Of a stretch of 64,000 bases of DNA, positions 45,312-54,851 are shown in pieces. The position numbers and the translations under genes are program-made. How positions within the stretch are numbered: position 1 is the stretch's first letter; the number at the start of each line of letters is the position of its first letter. The stretch is from Anaerotignum lactatifermentans (lineage in GTDB: Bacteria; Bacillota; Clostridia; Lachnospirales; Anaerotignaceae). A model generated the notes under the pieces. That model was not told the DNA's origin, made no database searches, and saw only the letters and a program-made list of their open reading frames with translations. The stretch lies in assembly GCF_016902535.1 (NCBI RefSeq), contig NZ_JACSNY010000008.1:50766-114765 (forward strand), given 5' to 3'.

Positions 45312-45342
45312 GAAGCCATCACAAGAAAGGATGGTGTTCTCT

Positions 45343-46008
45343 ATGAGCATTTTAGAAACAAAAAACTTGAAAAAATACTATGGCACCGAGCCGAATATCA
45401 CAAAAGCTCTGGATGGTGTAACTCTCACTGTCGAACAGGGAGAATTTGTTGCCATTGTGGGAACTTCCGGCAGCGGAAAATCCACATTGCTCAATATGAT
45501 GGGGGGCTTGGATGTTCCCACTTCCGGTAATGTAAAGGTCAAAGGAAAAGATTTGTCAGGGCTGAACGATGAACAGCTTACGATTTTCCGCAGACGCAAT
45601 ATCGGTTTTATTTTCCAGAACTATAACCTTGTTCCCGTTCTCAATGTATATGAAAACATTGTTTTGCCCGTAGAATTGGATGGCGATACAGTAGATAAAA
45701 ATTTCATGGACGAAGTTGTGCAAATGCTGGCACTCGGCGATAAGCTGCAAAATATGCCGAACAACTTATCCGGCGGTCAGCAACAGCGTGTAGCGATTGC
45801 TCGCGCCCTTGTCTCAAAGCCTGCCATTATATTAGCCGATGAACCAACGGGCAATCTTGACAGTAAAACAAGCAGCGATGTATTGGGACTGTTGAAAGTA
45901 ACAAGCCAGAAATTTCATCAAACGATTGTGATGATTACCCACAATAGCGAGATCGCCCAGCTTGCAGACCGTATTGTCCGCATTGAGGACGGGAAAATTG
46001 TAGAATAA
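45343..46008 (+). CDS. ABC transporter ATP-binding protein (MacB/LolD/BceA type)
   Basis: A 221-residue ATPase: Walker [10 protein letters not shown] at 40-48, Q-loop in [11 protein letters not shown], signature LSGGQQQR, Walker [12 protein letters not shown] and H-loop VMITHN. It belongs to the subfamily that partners FtsX-like permeases. ATG 45343 is preceded by AAGAAAGGATGG; the permease gene starts 13 nt after its stop. Confidence 0.92.
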   Translation: MSILETKNLKKYYGTEPNITKALDGVTLTVEQGEFVAIVGTSGSGKSTLLNMMGGLDVPTSGNVKVKGKDLSGLNDEQLTIFRRRNIGFIFQNYNLVPVLNVYENIVLPVELDGDTVDKNFMDEVVQMLALGDKLQNMPNNLSGGQQQRVAIARALVSKPAIILADEPTGNLDSKTSSDVLGLLKVTSQKFHQTIVMITHNSEIAQLADRIVRIEDGKIVE

Positions 46009-46021
46009 GGGGGCAAAAACT

Positions 46022-48598
46022 ATGAATGATATTTTATTTGGAAATAGCAATCGCCCTGTTATCAAAAAATTATCCAACCGTTATTTCAAAGCAGGAAAGA
46101 GTAGAAATATCATTGCAATTATTGCAATCGCTCTAACTACTATACTCTTTACAACCATTTTTACATTAGGCTCTGGTTTGATAGATACCGTTCACGACCA
46201 AAATATCAGAAAACAAGGTGGCGACGGTCAAGCGGTTTTGAATTATATAAGCGATGAGGTTTTTGATAATATAAAAGGCAATGAGATGATTGAACAGATT
46301 GCCTATACAAAGGCAGTGTCTTATCATATCAATAATCCCGGACTGGAAAAATGGCGTGCTGATATGTGGTTTATGGACGATACTGCTTTGAAGTTTGCAC
46401 GGTATGAGCCAACAACGGGACACCGTCCTGAAGCAGAGAATGAAATTATGGCTGATACCAAAACGCTGGATGCACTTGGTATTCCTGCTGAAATCGGAGC
46501 AACCGTAACTTTGGACTATCAAATTAAAGGAATTTCATATTCAAAGGATTTTGTACTATGCGGATTTTGGGAAACAGACAGCCTAAGTAATATTGGACGA
46601 CTTATTGTTTCTAAAGCCTTTGTTGACAATAATTCTGAACTTTTAACATACACCTATCCCGAAGATAATGACTATTCCGGCGTAGTCGCCGCTTATGTTA
46701 TGTTTCAGGGAAACGGAGCTATCGAATCAAAATTACATCAGCTTCTTGCTGAAACGGGCTATACTTGTGATACTATGGGCGGAAGTCCATCAGATGACAA
46801 TTATGTGATCGCTCGTGTTAGTCCTGCATATCAAGGCAGTAACTTTTTAGAAAATCCAGCTTTATTGATTTCGGGGATTGTTGGCATACTTTTAATTATG
46901 ATAACAGGGTATTTGATTATATATAATATTTTCCAAATCTCTGTCATTCAAGATATTCAATCCTACGGACAGCTTAAAACTTTAGGCACAACAAAACGAC
47001 AAATAAAGAAACTTATCAGCAAACAGGCTATGTTACTTTCCTTTATCGGTATTCCATTCGGCTTGCTAATTGGCTTCTTTGTTGGACGAGCATTAGTACC
47101 ATTTTTAATGAACGGCACAGTTTATGCTTCGGATGCAGGAGTAAAAGTAACAGCTAATCCAATTATTTTTATCGGAGCTGCTTTATTTGCACTTGTTACA
47201 GTGATTATTAGCGTAAATAAGCCTGCCAAAATAGCAGGTTCAGTATCGCCTATTGAAGCAATCCGCTATACCGAAAATGACGCAACAGCATTTCAAGGCA
47301 AAAAGACGTCTAATAAAAAGTCTATACATGGAGCCAAAATTCATCGCATGGCATTATCAAATCTTGGTCGGAACAAGAAACGTACAATTTTGGTTATTAT
47401 TTCTATGACTTTGAGTTTGGTATTGTTCAACACTGTATTCACACTTGCAAGCGGCTTTGATGTGGAAAAATATGTAGAGAAATTTGTAAACAAGGATTTC
47501 ATCATCTCTACTGCGGATTACTTCAATTTTAAGTTTGGAAATAGCGACAGCAAAAATGACCTTTCCACTTCTTTTATTGAAGCAGTTAAGCAAAATCCGG
47601 CATTTGATGAGGGTGGCGAGTTATATACTACAAAGATTTTGGAAGAAGCATTTTCTGTCGAGAATGGAGTTACCTCAAATTATAACAAAGACGCTGAGGG
47701 AAATCCTTTGGTTCAATTATATGGAGCAGATGATTTTTTACTGAACTCAATGGATGTTATAGAGGGAACGATTGATTGGGAAGCATTAAAATCCGGGAAC
47801 TATGTACTGTATGCCCTGACCGCTGATGACAATGGAAACATTATTGATGACCCTAGTATTCATGTTGGCGATACACTTCACTTCAATCATGTACAAATGA
47901 ACGGACTTTCCAGTAGTATAGATAATAGCTTTGACTGCAAGGTTATGGCAAAGGTGCTAATCAATGAAAACACCGATACGATAAGAAGTACCGGATTTGC
48001 AAAGTTCTATATGCCGACGGATGTTTTCTTACCTCTTTGCGAGCAACCTCATTTGGTTAGCTTCCCATTCAATGTAGTTGACGGTATGGAAGCTGATATG
48101 GAGGAATTTTTGAGCAGCTATGTTGAGGACATTGAGCCGAGTATGAATTACGACTCTAAACAAACGTATATCAATTCCTTTAATGATTTAACCTCTCTGA
48201 TTATTACCATAGGGGGAGCGTTAAGCATTATCATTGGCTTAATAGGGATTACAAATTTTGTAAACTCTGTTCTTACCAGTATTATTACACGCAGAAAAGA
48301 ACTTGCTATGCTTCAAAGTATTGGTATGACAGGAAAGCAGCTAAAGAAAATGCTATCATTTGAGGGCTTATACTATGCTGCGGGAACAGTTGTTGCGTCA
48401 ATCGTATTTGGTTCTCTGGTATCGGTTATCATTGTAAGAGCAATTTCAAATAGCATTTGGTTTTTCACTTATAAATTTGTTATTTTCCCTATGTTTGTTA
48501 TCTATCCATTTTTGATTGCGCTAACGGTTATTATTCCGGCAATCATATATCGAAAGATCGCAAAAACAAGTATAATAGAACGGCTTCATCAAAACTAA
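46022..48598 (+). CDS. FtsX-like ABC permease with two extracellular domains
   Basis: An 858-residue permease: one membrane helix near 30-55, a large extracellular region to about 275, three helices (about 280-405), one helix near 455-475, a second large extracellular region to about 720, and three helices to the end. This is the duplicated FtsX/MacB-PCD layout. With the intramembrane-sensing kinase it suggests peptide-antibiotic detoxification or sensing. Codons are markedly A+T-richer than in the flanking chromosome. Confidence 0.88.
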   Translation: MNDILFGNSNRPVIKKLSNRYFKAGKSRNIIAIIAIALTTILFTTIFTLGSGLIDTVHDQNIRKQGGDGQAVLNYISDEVFDNIKGNEMIEQIAYTKAVSYHINNPGLEKWRADMWFMDDTALKFARYEPTTGHRPEAENEIMADTKTLDALGIPAEIGATVTLDYQIKGISYSKDFVLCGFWETDSLSNIGRLIVSKAFVDNNSELLTYTYPEDNDYSGVVAAYVMFQGNGAIESKLHQLLAETGYTCDTMGGSPSDDNYVIARVSPAYQGSNFLENPALLISGIVGILLIMITGYLIIYNIFQISVIQDIQSYGQLKTLGTTKRQIKKLISKQAMLLSFIGIPFGLLIGFFVGRALVPFLMNGTVYASDAGVKVTANPIIFIGAALFALVTVIISVNKPAKIAGSVSPIEAIRYTENDATAFQGKKTSNKKSIHGAKIHRMALSNLGRNKKRTILVIISMTLSLVLFNTVFTLASGFDVEKYVEKFVNKDFIISTADYFNFKFGNSDSKNDLSTSFIEAVKQNPAFDEGGELYTTKILEEAFSVENGVTSNYNKDAEGNPLVQLYGADDFLLNSMDVIEGTIDWEALKSGNYVLYALTADDNGNIIDDPSIHVGDTLHFNHVQMNGLSSSIDNSFDCKVMAKVLINENTDTIRSTGFAKFYMPTDVFLPLCEQPHLVSFPFNVVDGMEADMEEFLSSYVEDIEPSMNYDSKQTYINSFNDLTSLIITIGGALSIIIGLIGITNFVNSVLTSIITRRKELAMLQSIGMTGKQLKKMLSFEGLYYAAGTVVASIVFGSLVSVIIVRAISNSIWFFTYKFVIFPMFVIYPFLIALTVIIPAIIYRKIAKTSIIERLHQN

Positions 48599-48608
48599 AT
48601 AATATAGA

Positions 48609-48647
48609 AAAGCTGGAAGCAAAATCAAGTCTGCTTCCAGCTTTTTT
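48609..48647 (+). terminator. Terminator after the permease gene
   Basis: A perfect 13-bp stem (48609-48621 with 48632-48644) followed by T. Confidence 0.85.
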
Positions 48648-48715
48648 GTATTTGCTATTGTATGTGGTTGACTAAGGAATATTGTTTAAGCGTGAGTTTG
48701 TGATATTGGGTGTGG

Positions 48716-48735
48716 TATCTTTAACTATGGGAAAC
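48716..48735 (-). repeat. Right terminal inverted repeat
   Basis: TATCTTTAACTATGGGAAAC; inverted it matches the left end at 18 of 20 bases. Confidence 0.9.
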
Positions 48736-48858
48736 TCCCCGCTCCCATTTGGAAACGGTTTTCGGGCTAATCTGGAGCAGATCGGCACTTTCTTTCTGGG
48801 TCAGGCCCTTTTCCAGCCGCAGGCGGCGCAGCAGCTGCCCGGTCATGTTGGTGTCCAT
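48736..48858 (-). pseudogene. N-terminal part of the split XRE-type regulator
   Basis: From ATG 48858, after AGGAGGTGAAATCCC, the frame reads MTGQLLRRLRLEKGLTQKES and SPKTVSKWERG, a full XRE helix-turn-helix, then enters the element and stops at TAA after VSHS. The remaining 152 codons of the gene are at 34741-35199. Confidence 0.88.
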
Positions 48859-48986
48859 GGGATTTCACCTCCTGTTCCTATGATAGCATGGTTTCGGCCG
48901 CCGTCAATCTACGCTTCGTAGAGGGCGGCAATATTGGAAGCAGCAGCTTTTTAGAATGGTTTTTGATCTATGGCGGGAATAGGTTT

Positions 48987-49397
48987 CTATGATCGGAATA
49001 CCACAAAAAACTGCCGGAAGAACAAAAGCCCCGCCAGAAACAGGGATGCGCCCAGACCACTGTAAAATACGGCGATAAAGACCTCCGGTACCAGATGAAA
49101 GGCCCGCAGGGAGATCCCCATGGCAATCATGAAGGCCATGATGCAGAAGGAACGTCTGTCGAAAAATTCCCAGAAGAAGAACCGTTCTTTTGGGGAAGAA
49201 AGGATGCGGACCGTATGCTTTTTTACCAGCCGGCCGAAGACACCTGCCTGAAAGAGGACAAAAATCAACGCCGACAGAGCCAGCCGCAGGGGCGTTACCA
49301 AAGAGGCATAGGCCAGAACACCCAGCCGCAGGACATTAAATCCGGCAATGCTCCAGACGATGCCCGCCAGCAGGAAGAGGGTCTGTTTTTTTACCAC
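48987..49397 (-). CDS. Small membrane protein coupled to a TetR regulator
   Basis: A 136-residue protein with four hydrophobic helices and a central basic loop containing FFFWEFFDRRSF. I do not recognise the family. GTG 49397 lies within the end of the TetR gene (7-bp overlap), so it is probably co-regulated with it. A transport or membrane-stress role is only a guess. Confidence 0.7.
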   Translation of the reverse strand: MVKKQTLFLLAGIVWSIAGFNVLRLGVLAYASLVTPLRLALSALIFVLFQAGVFGRLVKKHTVRILSSPKERFFFWEFFDRRSFCIMAFMIAMGISLRAFHLVPEVFIAVFYSGLGASLFLAGLLFFRQFFVVFRS

Positions 49398-49975
49398 AGG
49401 TCCTCACCTGCCTTTGGTGGATAGAGGGCACGCCGGAGAAGAACGGTGAGCACATGGCAGTCCCGGGCGTCTTCCGAGAGCAGCAGAAGAAGGCTGCGGA
49501 AGGAAAATGCCGCCAGTTCTTCTTTTGTCAGGCCATGGGAAAAAGCGGCGGAGGAAATGAGAGGGTCTTTCTCCAGCATCCCCAGAAGGCTTTGCCGGAT
49601 GTGGTCATAGATCTGCTGCCGCTGCTGCAGGGCGGCGTCCTTGTCGTTTCCGGAAAAGATCTCCCTATGGGTCTGGAAAAATCCGGAATATTGTTTAGCC
49701 CCTTCTTTTAATTTCCGGAACAAATCCTCCAGAAACCGGCAGAAATCTCTTTCTGTCGGGGTTTGCAGTCCGCCGTGGAAGATTTCCTGCCAGACAGAGG
49801 CCACAACAGCGGCCAGCAGGTCAGCTTTGTGGGGAAAATACTGATAGACGGAGCCGACGGAGATACCGGCCTGAGCGGCGACGGCCCGTATTTGCAGAGC
49901 CGCCAGCCCTTGGGCATGGGCCAGTTCTCTGGCGGCGGCCAGAATATGTTCTTTTGAGGTGGTTTTGGGATGCAT
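49391..49975 (-). CDS. TetR-family regulator
   Basis: A 194-residue regulator with the N-terminal TetR helix-turn-helix (ILAAARELAHAQGLAALQIRAV... AGISVGSVYQYFPHKADLL, residues 12-53) and an all-helical ligand domain. ATG 49975 is 6 nt after GGAAAGGAGG; the ATG six bases earlier directly abuts the site. TGAACA-A-TGTTCA (50000-50012) upstream is a likely operator. It probably controls itself and the coupled membrane protein. Confidence 0.87.
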   Translation of the reverse strand: MHPKTTSKEHILAAARELAHAQGLAALQIRAVAAQAGISVGSVYQYFPHKADLLAAVVASVWQEIFHGGLQTPTERDFCRFLEDLFRKLKEGAKQYSGFFQTHREIFSGNDKDAALQQRQQIYDHIRQSLLGMLEKDPLISSAAFSHGLTKEELAAFSFRSLLLLLSEDARDCHVLTVLLRRALYPPKAGEDLW

Positions 49976-49999
49976 GGGCATCCTCCTTTCCAATGAAAT

Positions 50000-50012
50000 T
50001 GAACAATGTTCA
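50000..50012. promoter_or_regulatory. Palindromic TetR-type operator
   Basis: TGAACAATGTTCA, a 13-bp palindrome about 25 nt upstream of the TetR start codon and about 90 nt upstream of the recD2 promoter region. Confidence 0.5.
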
Positions 50013-50071
50013 TTTTAAAGGATTTCCGGGATTTGTCAAGAAAAAAGAGCAGGGAGAAATACGAACAAGGG

Positions 50072-50100
50072 TTCTTTTTCCTGTGATTTTATGGTATACT
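50072..50100 (+). promoter_or_regulatory. Probable recD2 promoter
   Basis: TTCTTT (50072-50077), 17-nt spacer, TATACT (50095-50100). Confidence 0.4.
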
Positions 50101-50141
50101 TCTTTTTATGGTATCTTTTGCAAAAAGAAAGGAGGGGGACC

Positions 50142-52388
50142 ATGGAAGAGATCAGAATTACCGGCGAGGTGGAAAGTATTATTTATGAAAATAAGGAAAA
50201 CGGCTATACCGTGTTTTCTTTGACCACAGAGGATGACGAAGTCACCTGCGTGGGCATCGTGCCGCAGATTCATACGGGGGAGACCCTGGAGATCGGTGGC
50301 AAATGGTCCATCCATCCTGTTTACGGCAGACAGATACAGGTGCAGTATTACGAGAAATCCATGCCCACCACCAAAAGCGGCATGGAAAAATATCTGGCAT
50401 CGGGGCTGATCCGAGGCATTGGGCCAAAAACGGCCAAAAAGATTGTGGAACGCTTTGGCGAGGCTTCGTTCTATGTCATTGAGGAAAAGCCGGAGCAGCT
50501 GGCGGAGATCCGGGGTCTGACTTATGAAAAGGCCTTGCAGATTTCCCAGATTTTCCGGGAACAGCATGAACTGCGCCGGGCCATGATCTTTTTGCAGGGA
50601 TTTGATGTGTCCCCGGCCTATGCCATGCGCATATATAAGAAATACAAATCCCGTACCTTTGATATTGTCAAAACCAATCCCTACCGGCTGGCTGACGATA
50701 TCTGGGGCATCGGCTTCCGTATGGCGGATAAAATGGCGGCGGAGGCGGGAATACAGGCCGACGATCCCAACCGGGTAAAGGCGGCGGTGAAATATGTGCT
50801 GAATCAGGCGGCGGGCAACGGACACTGCTATCTGCCCAAGGAGGAACTGGCAGAGCAGGCGGGGCAGCTGCTGGGACTGCATCCGGATTTTGTGGAAAAC
50901 GCCCTTCGGGAGTTGCAGGTGGACGGGGAAATCTGGCAGGAAAATCTGCGAGGTGTTACAGCGGTATACCTGAATTTCTATTTTTACGCGGAAATGGCGG
51001 TGGCAAAGCGGCTGCTGGAGCTTTCCGGGGAAAGAACAGAGCAAAGCATGGAAAAAACGGCCAGAGAAATCGCCGCCGTGGAAAAGCAGACCGGGGTGAT
51101 TCTGGCGGAGGAACAGCGGGCGGCCGTGCAGGAGGCCATGAGCCGGGGTGTGCTCATTGTTACCGGCGGCCCGGGGACCGGCAAGACCACCACCATCAAT
51201 ACCATTTTGCGTATTCTGAAAAAAGAGGATGTGGAGGTAGTGCTGGCGGCGCCTACGGGACGGGCGGCCAAACGGATGACAGAGGCCACCGGTGTGGAGG
51301 CCCAGACCATCCACAGACTGTTGGAAACTTCCTTCCTCAGTGATGACAGCCGCCGCCAGACCTTTGAACGGAATGAGGAAAATCCCATTGAGGCCGACGT
51401 CATCATCATTGACGAGACTTCCATGGTGGATCTTCTGCTGATGCAGTCTCTGCTGCGGGCGGTGGCGCCGGGGACCCGGCTGATTTTCGTGGGGGATATG
51501 GACCAGCTGCCATCTGTGGGGCCGGGAAATGTCTTAAAAGATATGATCCGCAGCCAACGCCTGCCGGTGGTGCGTCTGGCCCATATTTTCCGGCAGGCTC
51601 AGGAAAGCGCCATCATCATGAACGCCCACCGTATCAATGGGGGAGAAGAACCGGTACTCAACGAAAAGGGAACGGATTTCTTTTTCCTGCGGCGGACCTT
51701 TGGGGAGGACGTGGTGACGGCCATCCGGGATCTGATCGTAAAACGTCTGCCGGGATTTACAGGGCGGGACGGTATGCAGGATATGCAGGTCTTGACACCC
51801 ATGCGCAAGGGACTGCTGGGGGTGCAGCATTTAAACAGCGTATTGCAGCAGGCTTTGAATCCGCCACAGGAAGGCCGGAAGGAAAAGGAATTCCGCCAGA
51901 TGGTCTTCCGGGAAGGCGACAAGGTCATGCAGATCAAAAACAACTATAATATGGCATGGCGGGTTTATAACGCCATGGGGAAACGATGCGATGAGGGCGC
52001 CGGTATTTTCAACGGCGACGAAGGCAGGATACAGTCCATCGACGAAGTCAACGAGACCATGCGGGTGGTCTTTGACGATGGGAAAGTGGTGGATTACGAC
52101 TTTTCCCAGCTGGAGGAGCTGGAACTGGCCTATGCCATTACCATTCATAAATCTCAGGGCAGTGAGTACCCGGTGGTGATTCTGCCGGTACACAGCGGGC
52201 CGCCTATGCTGATGACAAGGAACCTGCTGTATACGGCCATTACCAGAGCCAGAGAACTGGTGGTGCTGGTAGGTCTGCCGGAGACCATCTCCGCTATGGT
52301 GGCCAACGACAGAGAGGTGGGCCGGTATACGGGTCTGACGGAACGGATACAGAATCTGGATGACTTTATGCGGGAGGCGGAAGAATGA
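50142..52388 (+). CDS. recD2: ATP-dependent DNA helicase RecD2
   Basis: A 748-residue superfamily-1B helicase involved in DNA repair and replication-fork processing. The N-terminal OB-like and helix-hairpin-helix region (LIRGIGPKTAKKIVERFGE) distinguishes RecD2 from RecD. Walker A GPGTGKT is at 343-349, Walker B is IIIDETSMVD and the C-terminal motif VI region is HKSQGSEYPVVI. ATG 50142 follows AAAGGAGGGGGACC. It overlaps comFC by ATGA. Confidence 0.94.
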   Translation: MEEIRITGEVESIIYENKENGYTVFSLTTEDDEVTCVGIVPQIHTGETLEIGGKWSIHPVYGRQIQVQYYEKSMPTTKSGMEKYLASGLIRGIGPKTAKKIVERFGEASFYVIEEKPEQLAEIRGLTYEKALQISQIFREQHELRRAMIFLQGFDVSPAYAMRIYKKYKSRTFDIVKTNPYRLADDIWGIGFRMADKMAAEAGIQADDPNRVKAAVKYVLNQAAGNGHCYLPKEELAEQAGQLLGLHPDFVENALRELQVDGEIWQENLRGVTAVYLNFYFYAEMAVAKRLLELSGERTEQSMEKTAREIAAVEKQTGVILAEEQRAAVQEAMSRGVLIVTGGPGTGKTTTINTILRILKKEDVEVVLAAPTGRAAKRMTEATGVEAQTIHRLLETSFLSDDSRRQTFERNEENPIEADVIIIDETSMVDLLLMQSLLRAVAPGTRLIFVGDMDQLPSVGPGNVLKDMIRSQRLPVVRLAHIFRQAQESAIIMNAHRINGGEEPVLNEKGTDFFFLRRTFGEDVVTAIRDLIVKRLPGFTGRDGMQDMQVLTPMRKGLLGVQHLNSVLQQALNPPQEGRKEKEFRQMVFREGDKVMQIKNNYNMAWRVYNAMGKRCDEGAGIFNGDEGRIQSIDEVNETMRVVFDDGKVVDYDFSQLEELELAYAITIHKSQGSEYPVVILPVHSGPPMLMTRNLLYTAITRARELVVLVGLPETISAMVANDREVGRYTGLTERIQNLDDFMREAEE

Positions 52389-53116
52389 AGGACTGGAAGA
52401 AAATAATCCGCGAGTTTTTCTTTCCGCCTCACTGCCTGATCTGCGGTGAAGTGCTGGCGTTGGAGGAGCGGGGCGAAAAGCTCTGCCCCAAATGTCTGGC
52501 GCATATCCCCTTTCTGACGGGAGACCAGTGTGCCCAGTGCGGCAGAACCATTCCGGGAAAGGCCACCTGCCACCGGTGCATGCTGGAGGATTTCCCCTTT
52601 TCCCGGGGCGCGGCGGCTTTTTCCTATGAGGTGATGCGTAAGCCCATCGCCTGTTTTAAATTTCAGGGCTACCGCTATGACGGCGCGGAGCTGGGCGGAC
52701 TGATGGCACGGTATCTGAAGGAACGCTTTCCGGATTGGATCGAATGGACGGATATGATGGCGGCAGTGCCGCTGCATCCCAGAAAGCGGAAGAAGAGAGG
52801 ATTTAATCAGGCGGATCTGCTTTGCCGGAAGATTTCGGCGGAAACGGGAATGGTCTATGTGCCGGATCTGCTTCGCCGTGTGATCCATACCCGGCCCCAG
52901 AGCAGTCTGAACGCTGCCCAGCGGCGGGAAAATCTGAAAGACGCCTTTGCGCTGGCACCGGGAGCGCAGGTGGAAGGCAGGCATATCCTGCTGGTGGACG
53001 ATATTTTTACCACAGGCAGCACCCTTCGGGAATGCAGCCGGGTACTGCTGCGTTTAGGCGCGGCGGAGGTCCGTGTTTTTTGTCTGTCGGTGGTAGAGGA
53101 TTTTCAATCTGTGTAA
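52385..53116 (+). CDS. comFC: ComF-family phosphoribosyltransferase-like protein
   Basis: A 243-residue ComFC homolog: N-terminal double zinc ribbon (CLICG ... CPKC, CAQCG ... CHRC) and C-terminal phosphoribosyltransferase domain with PRPP motif ILLVDDIFTTGST. ComFC is needed for DNA transformation in B. subtilis; in non-competent Clostridia its role is unclear. Translation is coupled to recD2 by a 4-bp overlap. Confidence 0.9.
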   Translation: MKDWKKIIREFFFPPHCLICGEVLALEERGEKLCPKCLAHIPFLTGDQCAQCGRTIPGKATCHRCMLEDFPFSRGAAAFSYEVMRKPIACFKFQGYRYDGAELGGLMARYLKERFPDWIEWTDMMAAVPLHPRKRKKRGFNQADLLCRKISAETGMVYVPDLLRRVIHTRPQSSLNAAQRRENLKDAFALAPGAQVEGRHILLVDDIFTTGSTLRECSRVLLRLGAAEVRVFCLSVVEDFQSV

Positions 53117-53152
53117 AAAAAGGAGAAAAAAGAATCATATTTTATGAAAGTA

Positions 53153-53180
53153 GCAGATTTTGAAAAAAATCTGCATTTTC
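53153..53180 (+). terminator. Terminator after comFC
   Basis: GCAGATTTT (53153-53161), GAAA loop, AAAATCTGC (53166-53174), then ATTTTCC. Confidence 0.65.
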
Positions 53181-53182
53181 CT

Positions 53183-53211
53183 TTGTAAACGAAAGAAAAA
53201 AAGAGTATAAT
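53183..53211 (+). promoter_or_regulatory. Promoter of the DUF1846 gene
   Basis: TTGTAA (53183-53188), 17-nt spacer, TATAAT (53206-53211). Confidence 0.7.
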
Positions 53212-53261
53212 TTTGTACCGTAATGGAGAGAATCGGTAAGAAAGATTAGGGAGATAAAACA

Positions 53262-54752
53262 ATGGTACGGATAGGATTTGATAATGACAAATATTTGAAA
53301 ATGCAGTCAGAACGGATCAAAAAGCGCATTAGCCAGTTTGGCGGCAAGCTGTATCTGGAATTTGGCGGCAAGCTTTTTGACGATTATCACGCTTCCCGGG
53401 TACTGCCCGGTTTCAAGCCCGACAGCAAGATCAAAATGCTGGTACAGCTGAAGGAGGATGTGGAGATCGTTCTGGCCATCAACGCGGGGGATATTGAGAA
53501 AAATAAAGTCCGGGGCGATCTGGGCATTACCTATGATATGGACGTCCTGCGGCTCATTGACGCCTTCCGGGGCTATGGGCTGTATGTGGGCAGTGTGGTG
53601 CTGACCCAGTTCGCCGGGCAGGAAAGTGCGCTGGCTTACCAGAAGAAGCTGGAAACTCTGGGCCTTCGGGTATACCGCCACTATACGATCCCCGGCTATC
53701 CCAGCAACGTGCCCCTTATCGTCAGCGAAGAGGGCTTTGGCAAAAATGAGTATGTGGAAACAGAGCGTTCTCTGGTGGTAGTAACAGCGCCCGGTCCCGG
53801 CAGCGGCAAAATGGCGGTCTGTCTTTCCCAGCTGTACCATGAAAATAAGAGGGGTATCCAGGCGGGCTATGCCAAATTCGAGACCTTCCCCATCTGGAAC
53901 ATGCCTTTGCGCCATCCCGTAAACCTGGCTTACGAGGCGGCAACGGCGGATCTGAACGATCTGAATATGATCGACCCCTTCCATCTGGAGGCCTATGGTG
54001 AAACCACCGTCAACTATAACAGAGACGTAGAGGTATTCCCTGTACTGAACGCCATGTTCGAGAAGATTTATGGGGAATCTCCTTATAAATCCCCGACGGA
54101 TATGGGTGTTAACATGGTAGGCAACTGCATCATTGACGACGAGGCGGTGCAGGAGGCCTCCAAAAACGAAATCGTGCGTCGGTATTATAAGGCTCTCTGC
54201 GAACAGAGAAAGGGCAACGGCGGCGAGGAAGCCATCTATAAACTGGAGCTTTTGATGAAGCAGGCAGGTACCGGCATCAGCGACAGACCTGTGGCGGCGG
54301 CAGCTATCCAGCGCGCGGAAGAAACCGGCGCACCGGCGGCGGCCATCGAACTGCCGGACGGCACCATTGTCACCGGCAAGACCAGCTCCCTTCTGGGCGC
54401 GTCCTCGGCTATGCTGTTAAACGCCCTGAAAAAGCTGGCCAATCTGGAGCATGATGTGAAGCTGATTTCGCCTACCATCATCGAGCCCATCCAGCATTTG
54501 AAGGTATCCCATCTGGGGAACCATAACCCCAGACTGCACACAGATGAAATCCTCATCGCCCTGTGTATCTGCGCGGCGACAGACGAAAAGGCGGAACTGG
54601 CGATGCAGCAGCTGGAAAAGCTGAAATGCTGTGAGGTACATTCCTCTGTCATCCTTTCGGCGGTAGATGAGAATGTATTCAACAAGCTGGGGGTCAACCT
54701 GACCTGCGAGCCCAAATACCAGACAAAGAAACTGTTCCACGGCAAAGCGTAA
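53262..54752 (+). CDS. DUF1846 family protein
   Basis: A 496-residue cytosolic protein. The start [20 protein letters not shown], the [20 protein letters not shown] phosphate-binding-like loop near residue 175, and the [20 protein letters not shown] block near 370 identify DUF1846, a family whose structure is known from Streptococcus pneumoniae but whose activity is not established. ATG 53262 has GGGAGATAAAAC before it. It is transcribed from its own promoter and closed by a terminator. Confidence 0.9.
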   Translation: MVRIGFDNDKYLKMQSERIKKRISQFGGKLYLEFGGKLFDDYHASRVLPGFKPDSKIKMLVQLKEDVEIVLAINAGDIEKNKVRGDLGITYDMDVLRLIDAFRGYGLYVGSVVLTQFAGQESALAYQKKLETLGLRVYRHYTIPGYPSNVPLIVSEEGFGKNEYVETERSLVVVTAPGPGSGKMAVCLSQLYHENKRGIQAGYAKFETFPIWNMPLRHPVNLAYEAATADLNDLNMIDPFHLEAYGETTVNYNRDVEVFPVLNAMFEKIYGESPYKSPTDMGVNMVGNCIIDDEAVQEASKNEIVRRYYKALCEQRKGNGGEEAIYKLELLMKQAGTGISDRPVAAAAIQRAEETGAPAAAIELPDGTIVTGKTSSLLGASSAMLLNALKKLANLEHDVKLISPTIIEPIQHLKVSHLGNHNPRLHTDEILIALCICAATDEKAELAMQQLEKLKCCEVHSSVILSAVDENVFNKLGVNLTCEPKYQTKKLFHGKA

Positions 54753-54770
54753 GCCGCGGAGAAAGATACG

Positions 54771-54807
54771 AAGCGTTCGGAGAAATTTCCCCGGACGCTT
54801 TTCTTTT
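54771..54807 (+). terminator. Terminator after the DUF1846 gene
   Basis: AAGCGTTCGG (54771-54780) pairs with CCGGACGCTT (54791-54800, one wobble), then TTCTTTT. Confidence 0.7.
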
Positions 54808-54851
54808 GGGGAAAAGACAGGTACAATGAAAAGAAAAAAGGAGGGACCTCC

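Larger units (their letters stand above)
35204..48735. mobile_element. Integrative mobilizable element, about 13.5 kb, serine-recombinase type
   Basis: The ends are GTTTCCCTTAATTAAAGATA (35204-35223) and the inverted TATCTTTAACTATGGGAAAC (48716-48735), matching at 18 of 20 positions. TCCC is present just outside on both sides (35200-35203 and 48736-48739). The flanking host gene is restored in frame on removal. Inside are a large serine recombinase next to the left end, replication and mobilization genes, oriT and a resistance-type cargo. The overall plan resembles Tn4451-type elements. Confidence 0.92.

Noticed and set aside
48682..48921. 79-codon plus-strand frame at the right element border
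   Set aside because: It is antisense to the HTH fragment and crosses the element end; there is no start signal.
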